DNA from: a virus
Length of the DNA: 64,000 nucleotides
Strand: one strand, 5' to 3'
IMG/VR virus record: IMGVR_UViG_3300021963_000114
Location: 1 to 64,000 of that record
Shown: piece by piece, positions 18,002 through 25,442 of the stretch
How positions within the stretch are numbered: the stretch's first letter is position 1
Layout: each line of letters opens with the position of its first letter
Translations under genes and position numbers: made by a program
The notes under the pieces: generated by a model
What the model saw: the letters and a program-made list of their open reading frames with translations, nothing else
Told to the model about the DNA's origin: nothing
Database searches by the model: none

Positions 18002-18616
18002 ATGGAAACAACCCAAAACACCCCCGAAATTCAAGTCAATAAACTGGTAACAGAATCTTTCGCAAAAGAATTATTCTCAACACAATTTCGGAGTTTTGAC
18101 ATAAATCCCACAATGATGGATGATTTGACCTTTAGCGATCAAGATTTTATTGACTTGGTCAATTCATGCTCAACAAATGTAACTACAGATTTAATGTTCA
18201 CAGAAGATAACAAATATGTAGAAAAACTCAAAGAGATTGTCTATACTATTTGCCAAGATCTTCCAGAATTTAACAATGAGATGCAATATACACCTGTTAT
18301 TATTGGATCCAATGCTCTATTCCAACAAAAATTAGAACACATTCCACTACATTGTTACGAACACGTTCCTTTGGTATTTACGTTTGTTCTGCACACTGGC
18401 GAATATACACCACCAACATATTTCGCCGATCCTCGTGGTGGCGTAACTACAACACGTCAATTGGCTGCACAGAATTTGGTTGCAACTTCATTTCAAATCA
18501 AAGGTAGATTTGGAGAAGTTTATGTAACTCCTGGACATTTGATGCGTTATACAGAAACTAATCTAGACACTCAATCTTATGTCACTTTAAATATTAAGGT
18601 TGGTTTCGGACGTTAA
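18002..18616 (+). CDS. Unknown protein, possibly a diverged 2OG-Fe(II) oxygenase fold
   Basis: This 204-aa protein is the only plus-strand gene between 0 and 45 kb and overlaps the 3' end of the PP-loop gene tail-to-tail by 23 bases. Its C-terminal half reads TFVLHTGEYTPPTYFADPRGG, then RFGEVYVTPGHLMRYTETN, then YVTLNIKVGFGR. This order resembles the putative 2OG-Fe(II) oxygenase family (SGVYYV..L.F.DPR ... PG.L.H.V..N..R.SISFN). The usual H-x-D/H iron ligands are not clearly present, so the enzyme assignment is a guess and it could be a non-catalytic relative. It has its own late-type promoter. Confidence 0.5.
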   Translation: METTQNTPEIQVNKLVTESFAKELFSTQFRSFDINPTMMDDLTFSDQDFIDLVNSCSTNVTTDLMFTEDNKYVEKLKEIVYTICQDLPEFNNEMQYTPVIIGSNALFQQKLEHIPLHCYEHVPLVFTFVLHTGEYTPPTYFADPRGGVTTTRQLAAQNLVATSFQIKGRFGEVYVTPGHLMRYTETNLDTQSYVTLNIKVGFGR

Positions 18617-19673
18617 TTCTAGTTTGGTTTACAAAAGATGTGGGTGGTAACTTAATCACACTATAATCTTCCAATAGAAGTAGCCATGTCGGATCGGGGT
18701 TTCCTAAATTGGAAACCCCTTTTGGTTTTTGCCAAGCATAATGGCTATCGCCACTCCACTCCTCGATTAACTCCCTCATAACCCAACGATGAGTCAATGG
18801 GTTTCCAACTTCTTTAGTGAATGGTTCTTTAGTTGTAATCACATAACGCTGAAAGTCGTCTGTATTAAAGAAGTGAAATTGATTGTCTTGCTGACTTGTA
18901 CTAACTCTTGTTGCAAACTCAGCAGTATACCAATCCAAGTTAAAAATAAACCACCAACGTAAATCTCTTAAGGTTTCAATTTTCTTTGGACTAGCATTAA
19001 TGCATGGTAACATAAACTCATGCAATTCTGGATCGATGTACTTCGTATAGTCGTCCAATGGATCTGGTCCATTGAATTGATGATGAAAAAAGGATATGTT
19101 TGTTTTTACTGCAGGATTAACTGAGAAATTATCAGTTGGTCCAAATAGCTGATTACCAAAGAACCCAGTAACAAATATCTCATTTTCTGAACAATCATCA
19201 AAATCTCTATTCGAAGAAACTTTAATTTTTAAATCTACACCTTTAGGGATAATTCTTTTCTCTAAAAAATCCCCAGACTCTAGTATGGAAGTATATGTTC
19301 CATAAACAGCAATTTGTTTTGGATCGTTGGCAAAATGCAGTAACGCACAGAGAACTAAAGTGCTATCAATACCTCCACTCCAAACGACATTTATACGTTT
19401 ACCCAATGATAAAAGTTGTTTACATCGTTCTTCTACACATTGAGCAAATGACTTGTTAAAACCCTCTACACTCGGTATTTGCAATAGTCCAGGTTTAATG
19501 TTTAGGTAATGTGGAATAGATCCTGTTCTATCATAAACATTATTAAGATTCATTTTATGTTTGTCATAAAAATAAAATAAATCTCTGTCTAAAAGATAAC
19601 CATCTAAAATCTCAGGTTGCTGGTCAACAACTTGTTTAACGAATCCAACATTGTAAAATAAAATTTGCTTCAT
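18594..19673 (-). CDS. AsnB-like PP-loop ATPase without glutaminase domain
   Basis: A 359-aa protein with an ATP-pyrophosphatase P-loop VVWSGGIDSTLVL (SGGIDS at 99-104) and, about 75 residues later, FVTGFFGNQLFG, which fits the G-G-DELFGGY-like second motif of asparagine synthase synthetase domains. The N-terminal Cys-type glutaminase domain of AsnB is absent; instead there are about 95 residues of unknown type. Such stand-alone domains adenylate a carboxylate; relatives include lasso-peptide cyclases and beta-lactam synthetases. Here it lies in the cassette with a radical SAM enzyme and a Cys-rich protein. The substrate is unknown. A terminator-like hairpin separates it from the upstream DctP-like gene. 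Confidence 0.75.
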   Translation of the reverse strand: MKQILFYNVGFVKQVVDQQPEILDGYLLDRDLFYFYDKHKMNLNNVYDRTGSIPHYLNIKPGLLQIPSVEGFNKSFAQCVEERCKQLLSLGKRINVVWSGGIDSTLVLCALLHFANDPKQIAVYGTYTSILESGDFLEKRIIPKGVDLKIKVSSNRDFDDCSENEIFVTGFFGNQLFGPTDNFSVNPAVKTNISFFHHQFNGPDPLDDYTKYIDPELHEFMLPCINASPKKIETLRDLRWWFIFNLDWYTAEFATRVSTSQQDNQFHFFNTDDFQRYVITTKEPFTKEVGNPLTHRWVMRELIEEWSGDSHYAWQKPKGVSNLGNPDPTWLLLLEDYSVIKLPPTSFVNQTRINVRNQP

Positions 19674-19687
19674 ATAATCCCCAAATG

Positions 19688-19714
19688 AAAAAGGGGATGC
19701 CTAAACATCCCCTT
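19688..19714 (-). terminator. Intrinsic terminator/attenuator after the DctP-like gene
   Basis: AAGGGGATG, a six-base loop and CATCCCCTT form a 9-bp stem; on the minus strand it is followed by five T. It lies in the 62-base gap between the DctP-like and PP-loop genes. No promoter is seen after it, so the PP-loop gene would depend on read-through. Confidence 0.75.
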
Positions 19715-19722
19715 ACATAATG

Positions 19723-19729
19723 TATTTAG
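19723..19729 (-). promoter_or_regulatory. Possible late-type box before the PP-loop gene
   Basis: The minus strand reads CTAAATA, a weak version of TATAAATA, just downstream of the DctP-like stop codon and upstream of the hairpin. Transcripts from here would cross the terminator. Weak evidence. Confidence 0.25.
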
Positions 19730-19735
19730 ACAGTA

Positions 19736-20683
19736 TTACTGTAGCTTGATTTTTTCTACTAGACCTGGAGTAAAGTAGTCAGCGTACATGTCATATACTT
19801 TAGCAGTAACTTGTTTAAATTTCTGTTCTTCTTTCTCAGACATCTTAACAACCTTAACACCTTTTGCTTCGCACTCTGCAAGGATGTTTGGAATGTCAGC
19901 AACAGACTCACGACGCTCTTTACGTGCTGCATTAAATGCTGCAGTAGAGATAATCTCTTTAGTTTCTGCGTCGAACTGAGCCATCCAGTCTTTATTAACG
20001 ATAATAGAAGTTAAGAACAAGCTATGAGCAGTGTCGTTAACATACTTAAATGCTTCGTTTTGCTGTAATGGGAAAATACGAACGTAAGTTGATTCACCTG
20101 CGTTAATAACACCCTCTTTAGCAGCTGAATTCATTTGCTCAAGTTCGATACCTGGATAAGTGTTTGCACCAAGTAACTTGAAAGTATCGATTGCAACTGG
20201 AGAACGGCTAGTACGAACTTTCTTAAACTTCCATGCGTCTACGCTGTCAGCTTTAAAGTTTGCTGGAACAACACGATAACCACCAGAGTAAGTGAAAGAC
20301 ATAGCGTGAATGTTAGAATTCTTGCTTACATCAGCCAATAGTTGAGTTCCAATTTCACCTTCTAAAACTGCGTCAGCGTGATCGTGGTCACGGAACAAGA
20401 ATGGTAGATCTAATGCGTTTAGATCTTTGTTGTAGTCTGCCAACCAAGTAGTGTAAATGTGGCTCATTTCGATAGTGCCATCATTAATCATCTGCATTAA
20501 ATCGTTCTTGCTAATTTTCTTGCCAGCGTTATATTTCTCAGCATAAGCAGTTAGAGAAAGAACTTCGATATCAAATTGACCATTAGTTTTCTCATTAACT
20601 TCTTTAGCGAACGACTCAGCTACCTTAAGAAATAGCCCGATTGGCTCGTGGGCGATAACCCATTTTACGTGCTTTTTACTCAT
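19736..20683 (-). CDS. DctP/TRAP-type solute-binding protein lacking a signal peptide
   Basis: A 315-aa protein of the TRAP transporter periplasmic binding family: FAKEVNEKTNGQFDIEVLS, MINDGTIEMSHIYT, LDLPFLFRDHDHADAVL, SGGYRVVPANF, KKVRTSRSPVAID (R157, the position of the carboxylate-binding Arg), AAKEGVINAGE. Family members normally bind organic acids in the periplasm. This one begins MSKKHVKWVIAHEP with the mature fold starting at about residue 5, so there is no secretion signal, and no DctQ/DctM membrane genes are nearby. It must act in the cytoplasm, in the virion, or by another export route. A perfect TATAAATA box lies about 80 bases upstream and a strong hairpin follows, suggesting separate, strong late expression. 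Confidence 0.88.
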   Translation of the reverse strand: MSKKHVKWVIAHEPIGLFLKVAESFAKEVNEKTNGQFDIEVLSLTAYAEKYNAGKKISKNDLMQMINDGTIEMSHIYTTWLADYNKDLNALDLPFLFRDHDHADAVLEGEIGTQLLADVSKNSNIHAMSFTYSGGYRVVPANFKADSVDAWKFKKVRTSRSPVAIDTFKLLGANTYPGIELEQMNSAAKEGVINAGESTYVRIFPLQQNEAFKYVNDTAHSLFLTSIIVNKDWMAQFDAETKEIISTAAFNAARKERRESVADIPNILAECEAKGVKVVKMSEKEEQKFKQVTAKVYDMYADYFTPGLVEKIKLQ

Positions 20684-20696
20684 TTTTTGGTTCTCC

Positions 20697-21011
20697 TTAC
20701 CTTTTAAGGTATTGTAAAAATTTTGCTTTGAATAGGTCTACCGACCAAGTCTCTATACCATTATTTATAGAATTCAGTATTACTGGAATCTTGTTATCAA
20801 TAATCTGCTCTTTGTATTTATAAACAAATTGCAGTTGTTCTGGTGTTGCAATTAGTTCAAATTCAGGAATTTGAATATTTACATTATTATTCTGGTATTC
20901 CTTGGTGTCTGAACAGTAATGGAAGATATTGGCTATTGTGTAGCCATTTCTATATCTTCCATATCTTGGGAATTTATTCAGTTCCCAAATCATACAATCA
21001 AGAAACGCCAT
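20697..21011 (-). CDS. 104-aa protein between radical SAM and DctP-like genes, unknown
   Basis: The protein (MAFLDCMIWELNKFPRYGRY) has no recognisable domain, two Cys and no membrane segment. Its ATG overlaps the stop codon of the radical SAM gene by one base, so the two are translationally coupled. By position it could be a partner, such as a peptide-recognition protein, but its sequence does not show the winged-helix pattern of RiPP recognition elements clearly. Function unknown. Confidence 0.6.
   Translation of the reverse strand: MAFLDCMIWELNKFPRYGRYRNGYTIANIFHYCSDTKEYQNNNVNIQIPEFELIATPEQLQFVYKYKEQIIDNKIPVILNSINNGIETWSVDLFKAKFLQYLKR
20762..20769 (-). promoter_or_regulatory. Candidate late promoter of the DctP-like gene
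   Basis: A perfect TATAAATA on the minus strand, inside the 104-aa gene and about 79 bases before the DctP-like ATG at 20683. Confidence 0.5.
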
Positions 21012-22483
21012 TATACTACTGGCATTGCTGGAACAGTAACCACAGGAATGTTCAGAGGTTTACGAACTTTCCATGATTTTTGAGTTCCGCTAGATTTGAC
21101 GAAATTAATATCAATAACGTCAAGTGTTTTAACATCATTAAATCTAATCTTATCGCCTTCAATTCTCGTCAAAACTAATCCATCAGTCATAATGAATAGA
21201 GCACCTGCAAGAATAGCAAGATTATAATAGAATAAATTCTCACACGCTTGAGTCCAGTACTGATCTTCTAAGAATAAACAAGCACCCTGACACAGTTGAA
21301 CTACTGGACAACTAGGACACTCTGCTCTGGTCGACCAGTGATAAGAATTGGTCAAACGAATATTATCAAAATCTTCAATATTACCAAGATTATGTTTAGT
21401 TAATGAAGAGGTGTTTTGGCAAGTAGTAACATTACCTTTCATATCGATGGCAATATTATCTTCTTTGTCCATACCGCACTTTTGACCAACTACTTCTGCT
21501 GGTCTCTGATAAACTAACGATTCAAAAAATCCAGTAATCTTTGTATTGACTGTCCAACTAAACTGGTTTTGTCCTTGAATAGTTTCCCAGAATAAATTAT
21601 GTAGAATTTCTTTCTTCTCGTCTGGAGTTTGCAAAGAATGCGCCATTCCAGAATCATCATACGGTAACATTAATTCTTCAGTTGTAACTTGCAGTTCCAT
21701 CTGAGAAATTTCAGTATATTCATATCCAAAATCTTTTCTGTTTAACTTGTCGCAAATAAAATCTCGAACAGCTGGTATTGATACATTCTCACGTGTCAAT
21801 ACACAGTTAAATGTAAATCTTCCCTGTCCCATAGTTTTTAATGCATATACTACAGCATCTTTTGCTCTTGGTTCATCAAGTGGATCTGGTCCACGATTTT
21901 GAGCATGTAATGGTCCATCATGCGACATACCGATTGAAAATCCCATTCGATTAAACCAATCAATCTTTTCTCTATCCAATAAAGAACCATTGGTTACCAT
22001 CATAAACTGTGCATTGGGATAAACTTTTCTAACCTTTTCAGCTAAAGGTTTTAGGGTCTTCCAATATACCATTGGTTCGCCACCCCAAAATTCAAGACGG
22101 AATCTATCATAAGTTCCGAACTGAAAATTTTCTTTCATTTTTCGAACTAGATCTTCTGCGTCATCTGGTCCGCCTACTGGATCATGAGGTTGATGTGCTT
22201 GATTGCAATAAGAGCAAGCATAATTACACTTAAGACCCATAGTAATCTTAAGTGTTGTTGGTTTTCTGGATTTTCTTCCGTGGAGTTCTGGATCGTGAGG
22301 GTTTGTTACTTTGGCAGGAGTCCAAACTTTTGCATTAATTTGATACTCCAAACCATTAGAAATGTGGCTCAGCGATGGTTTTTCTTTTGTTTCTTCCCAA
22401 AACATCTCAGATGTCATTGGGTCATAAACTAAAACCTGCTCAACATCATTGGCTCCTTTAAGAACCAGCTTATATAAACTCAT
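21011..22483 (-). CDS. Radical SAM/SPASM protein, probable peptide-modifying enzyme
   Basis: A 490-aa protein with a complete radical SAM core: CNYACSYC (C86, C90, C93) binding the SAM 4Fe-4S cluster, FWGGEP at 132-137, VTNGSLL at 163-169 and SHDGP at 187-191. The C-terminal SPASM domain is canonical: C336-x13-G-x4-C355, then C389-x2-C392-x5-C398-x3-C402, and C414, giving two auxiliary clusters. SPASM enzymes such as anaerobic sulfatase-maturating enzymes and sactipeptide synthases modify peptides or proteins, often at Cys. About 75 N-terminal residues precede the core and could bind a leader. The nearest Cys-rich candidate substrate is the 122-aa protein two genes upstream. A CATAAATA late-type box lies 33 bases upstream. 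Confidence 0.93.
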   Translation of the reverse strand: MSLYKLVLKGANDVEQVLVYDPMTSEMFWEETKEKPSLSHISNGLEYQINAKVWTPAKVTNPHDPELHGRKSRKPTTLKITMGLKCNYACSYCNQAHQPHDPVGGPDDAEDLVRKMKENFQFGTYDRFRLEFWGGEPMVYWKTLKPLAEKVRKVYPNAQFMMVTNGSLLDREKIDWFNRMGFSIGMSHDGPLHAQNRGPDPLDEPRAKDAVVYALKTMGQGRFTFNCVLTRENVSIPAVRDFICDKLNRKDFGYEYTEISQMELQVTTEELMLPYDDSGMAHSLQTPDEKKEILHNLFWETIQGQNQFSWTVNTKITGFFESLVYQRPAEVVGQKCGMDKEDNIAIDMKGNVTTCQNTSSLTKHNLGNIEDFDNIRLTNSYHWSTRAECPSCPVVQLCQGACLFLEDQYWTQACENLFYYNLAILAGALFIMTDGLVLTRIEGDKIRFNDVKTLDVIDINFVKSSGTQKSWKVRKPLNIPVVTVPAMPVV

Positions 22484-22515
22484 TGTAAATCCTTATAATC
22501 TATTAATAACAAATG

Positions 22516-22523
22516 TATTTATG
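22516..22523 (-). promoter_or_regulatory. Candidate late promoter of the radical SAM gene
   Basis: The minus strand reads CATAAATA, 33 bases before the ATG at 22483, in the 44-base gap after the 369-aa gene. Confidence 0.5.
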
Positions 22524-22527
22524 GTAA

Positions 22528-23637
22528 TTAAATTAGTTCAATCCAAAGTTCTGAGTAAGAATAAAACTCTCCAGCATTTAGTTTCAATTTAATGTAATCA
22601 CCAGCAACCAAACCATTAGTAGAAATTCTTAAAGAATCAACTCCACACAATGTTTTATTTGATCCAGCAAAATCATGCTGTTGACCATAGCTTACAATAT
22701 TTTGATTAGCTAATTGTCCTGGAACTGGGTTTTGTTTATCAAATCCACCAGAAACTAAGCGAGATTTATTTGGGATACCATTGATACATACTACATCAAA
22801 AGATATAGGTAAAGTTTTATCTGCATAAAATGTTCCAAATGCAGCTCTTACAGTATAATAATCTGCTACTGGTAAACTAACTTTAAAACGATTACCACCA
22901 TTATTTGGTTGTAATGGGTTAGCTGGGTCGTATGCTCCTGGAGCTACTGCCATTGGATATGTTGTAGCAGCTTTGGCTTCTTCTTTTGTATATGGTAAAT
23001 TGGTAGAAATAATCTTTCCATCATTATCCAAAAGTTCATAGTGAACAGCTGTATGTAAATTATAATAAGTCCAAGATGTTGCGCCAGCTTGATCTGTTGT
23101 TTCAGCTGAAGTTAAATCTCCAGTAAGAATAGTATCGTTAATTTGTAAACCCTGTTCATCAACATAAACAGTCATAACTGATGCATCAAAATCTGCTGCT
23201 GACTTATAAAAATTATCGATGGTAAATAATGGGATTAAATTATTATTGTAACGACGTTTAATAATTTTAGGAATTTCTCTATGAGTGAAACTTCCAGTAA
23301 CATTATTTTTTGTATATTCTAAAGCATTAAATGGACCAACAATTTCATTTTTAGTAACGTCGTAATCTACTACCCAACGAACAGCATCTTTTGTTTTAGG
23401 GAAATCTGCTGTAGTAAAAGTTCTCTCTAATAAAGTCTCAAAATTAGCTTCTGTATGATTAATTCTAAGATCAATAGATTCAGTTGTTGGGACTTCTGGT
23501 AATACAATTTTCTCAACCAATACAGTAATTTCTTTATTCGCTGCGTTATAACCCATAGTAGTTCTAACAGAAGTATTGATACCAATATCTTCAGAACCAT
23601 CGATCCCAGTTACAGGAATTTTAAATAATTTATACAT
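22528..23637 (-). CDS. 369-aa protein of the Cys-rich cassette, unknown (likely virion)
   Basis: The protein starts MYKLFKIPVTGIDGSEDIGIN and is mostly predicted beta, with no transmembrane segment and few Cys (three, scattered: VVCING, TLCGVD). No known domain was recognised. C-terminal sequence YIKLKLNAGEFYSYSELWIELI looks like a packed beta domain. It sits directly downstream (11 bases) of the Cys-rich protein and upstream of the radical SAM gene. A structural partner or carrier of the Cys-rich protein is a reasonable guess from position only. Confidence 0.6.
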   Translation of the reverse strand: MYKLFKIPVTGIDGSEDIGINTSVRTTMGYNAANKEITVLVEKIVLPEVPTTESIDLRINHTEANFETLLERTFTTADFPKTKDAVRWVVDYDVTKNEIVGPFNALEYTKNNVTGSFTHREIPKIIKRRYNNNLIPLFTIDNFYKSAADFDASVMTVYVDEQGLQINDTILTGDLTSAETTDQAGATSWTYYNLHTAVHYELLDNDGKIISTNLPYTKEEAKAATTYPMAVAPGAYDPANPLQPNNGGNRFKVSLPVADYYTVRAAFGTFYADKTLPISFDVVCINGIPNKSRLVSGGFDKQNPVPGQLANQNIVSYGQQHDFAGSNKTLCGVDSLRISTNGLVAGDYIKLKLNAGEFYSYSELWIELI

Positions 23638-23648
23638 GTTTTTAATCC

Positions 23649-24017
23649 TTAGCAGTTACAGTTACAAGCACAGTTACAGTTACATGCGCAGTTACAGTTA
23701 CAGTTTACACGCAAATATTTGAAATGACCCATTGACTGTTCTTGTGAGTCGTGACGAAGACCATCGTTGTATGAAGTGTTACGGAAGACGTTTAGTCTCC
23801 AGTCAGTAACGTGTACGTTAAACGCTAAATCGGCAGCGTCGCAGTTACCGCAGTTACAGTTACATGCTGAGTTACATGCGTTACATGCACATGCCCAACC
23901 GCAGTTACCGTTACTATCGTTTACACCACGATTTCCTGTATCGCCCTGCCATGTCCAAAACAAACCATTAAGGTCTGTTCCATTTGAAATTTTAAATCCT
24001 GTTGCACTTACTGGCAT
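23649..24017 (-). CDS. Cys-rich (Asn/Ala)-Cys repeat protein, candidate modified peptide
   Basis: A 122-aa protein with 17 Cys in two clusters. Cluster 1 (residues 38-59) has eight Cys in the pattern C-GWA-C-A-C-NA-C-NSA-C-N-C-N-C-GN-C. Cluster 2 is the last 18 residues (105-122), a strict alternation of Asn/Ala with nine Cys, ending in Cys. About 45 Cys-free residues separate the clusters. The first 20 residues (TGFKISNGTDLNGLF) resemble the start of short phage tail or fibre proteins. It lies between an S74 fibre gene and a radical SAM/SPASM gene. It could be a RiPP-like precursor with thioether links, a disulfide-bonded virion tip or a metal-binding protein. The sequence alone does not decide. 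Confidence 0.8.
   Translation of the reverse strand: MPVSATGFKISNGTDLNGLFWTWQGDTGNRGVNDSNGNCGWACACNACNSACNCNCGNCDAADLAFNVHVTDWRLNVFRNTSYNDGLRHDSQEQSMGHFKYLRVNCNCNCACNCNCACNCNC
23652..23706 (-). repeat. Tandem TGTAAC codon-pair repeat encoding the Cys tail
   Basis: On the minus strand Cys-Asn codon pairs (TGTAAC) recur almost perfectly with TGTGCA-type Cys-Ala interruptions. The near-identical hexamers could expand or contract by slippage, changing the number of Cys. Confidence 0.7.
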
Positions 24018-24018
24018 A

Positions 24019-25191
24019 TTATTTCTCCAAGTTCTCTAGACGAGTAGTTAATTCTTTAATTGTTTTTTGTTGTTCTTTGATAGCCTCAACCAATAGACCA
24101 ACCATATTACCGTAGGCGATGGTTTTATAACCAGACATATCCTCACCAACAACTTGAGGGATAACCTGTTCAACTTCTTGAGCAATTAACCCCAGTTCCG
24201 CTTTACCACCCTTAATATAGGCTACTCCACGCAAACTATTAACAATATCTACAGCATTATTTAGGGTTTTAATATCTTCTTTTAGTCTTTGGTCTGAAGT
24301 TGTATTAACTTCAGTTGCATAAATGGCTTGGAAAGTATTACTTCCTGCAAATACGTTATTTGCTGATAATTTTGCGATACCTGCACCAACTGAGATTGTT
24401 GGGTTTCCAGCTACACCATCGCCATCTGCAACAACTATTTCTCCAGCTACACCAGCAATACTTCTAGCAGCAGCTGATCCGTTTGCAGTTCTAGCATATA
24501 ATCCGTTAGTTGTAATACCAGCGATAGCAGATAAGTCGGGATCGAATGGCTGAACGTCAGTACCAATAACTACACCAAGATTAGTTCTTGCAGCAAAGAC
24601 GTCTGTCGAGCCAACTAAAGTTCTTCCAAATGCAGTAAAAGGTGTAAGTGCTGCTGCAGCTGCACCAGTATAATATGGTAATCTATCTGCAATTGGGGTA
24701 GCTGTAGACAATGCTTGTAAATTGGAACTATACGCTTGAACGTCTGACCCGATCGCAACACCTAAGTTAGTTCTTGCATTCTGAGCAGTTGTAGCACCAG
24801 TACCACCAGCAGAAACTGGAATTGATCCACCAGCGATAGTGATAGAACCTACAGATACTGGACCACTAAATGTAGCTCCAGCTCCAGTAAGAGCACCTGC
24901 AACTGTTAGCGCATTTACGCCAATATTACCAGATGTATCACGAGAAACGATAGAACTTTTATCCAGAGTTGTTGGAAGGGTTGAACTTGTGTTCATTCCA
25001 TCCAGAGCATCTGCATCCAAGCCAGATCCTGCTCCATCCACAGTCTTGATTTTTGTTAAAATATCAGCTGGGGTATAAGTAGCAGAAGGTAGTTTAGTTG
25101 CCAACTCATCATTTAAGTTGGTAAAGTTTCCATCAACTTCTGAGTTGGTAAGGGGTTGTCCCTTTGTTTGTCTTAAAACGAGTGTCGCCAT
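24019..25191 (-). CDS. Tail fibre-like protein with S74 chaperone (390 aa)
   Basis: The protein starts MATLVLRQTKGQPLTNSEVDGNFTNL, the common N-terminus of small fibre proteins that carry a coiled-coil attachment. It has a repeat GGTGATTAQNARTNLGVAIG twice in similar form (standard fibre shaft motif). The C-terminal S74 self-cleaving chaperone is complete: SDQRLKEDI, AELGLIAQEVEQVIPQV, GYKTIAYGNMVGLLVEAIKEQ and a final coiled coil. Cleavage is expected before the Ser of SDQRLK. The gene ends one base before the Cys-rich gene begins, so the two are probably co-translated. Confidence 0.85.
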   Translation of the reverse strand: MATLVLRQTKGQPLTNSEVDGNFTNLNDELATKLPSATYTPADILTKIKTVDGAGSGLDADALDGMNTSSTLPTTLDKSSIVSRDTSGNIGVNALTVAGALTGAGATFSGPVSVGSITIAGGSIPVSAGGTGATTAQNARTNLGVAIGSDVQAYSSNLQALSTATPIADRLPYYTGAAAAALTPFTAFGRTLVGSTDVFAARTNLGVVIGTDVQPFDPDLSAIAGITTNGLYARTANGSAAARSIAGVAGEIVVADGDGVAGNPTISVGAGIAKLSANNVFAGSNTFQAIYATEVNTTSDQRLKEDIKTLNNAVDIVNSLRGVAYIKGGKAELGLIAQEVEQVIPQVVGEDMSGYKTIAYGNMVGLLVEAIKEQQKTIKELTTRLENLEK

Positions 25192-25207
25192 TATTTTCCC
25201 TTATTTT

Positions 25208-25441
25208 TCAGCGATCTTTAATAAGCAATTCATGTAGCATTTGCTTAATCTCAGATATATCTGACTTTAGATTATTTATTTCTTCAGTCTGTTTTGCAAT
25301 AAGTTCTTGTTCTTGTTCTTTTGCTCTACGACGTGCCATATATTCTTCATATTCGACCATACTAGTATTTATGACTGCCTTGGAAGACATATCTCGTACT
25401 AGGTTTTCGTGACCAGATACCTTTAGGTAATTTTGTTCCAT
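25208..25441 (-). CDS. Short coiled-coil protein after the DUF4815 gene
   Basis: About 77 aa from the ATG at 25441 (MEQNYLKVSGHENL); an upstream GTG-type start would overlap the giant gene. Residues 30-75 are charged and heptad-like (EEYMARRRAKEQEQELIAKQ ...EEINNLKSDISEI), a typical coiled coil. The ATG lies one base before the stop of the 2049-aa gene, so translation is probably coupled. No family recognised; a small structural or assembly protein is likely. Confidence 0.6.
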   Translation of the reverse strand: MEQNYLKVSGHENLVRDMSSKAVINTSMVEYEEYMARRRAKEQEQELIAKQTEEINNLKSDISEIKQMLHELLIKDR

Positions 25442-25442
25442 A

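Noticed and set aside
23649-24017. CRISPR-like or other DNA repeat array, given the TGTAAC repeats
   Set aside because: The repeats are 6-base codon pairs inside one open frame without spacers, so they are coding repeats.
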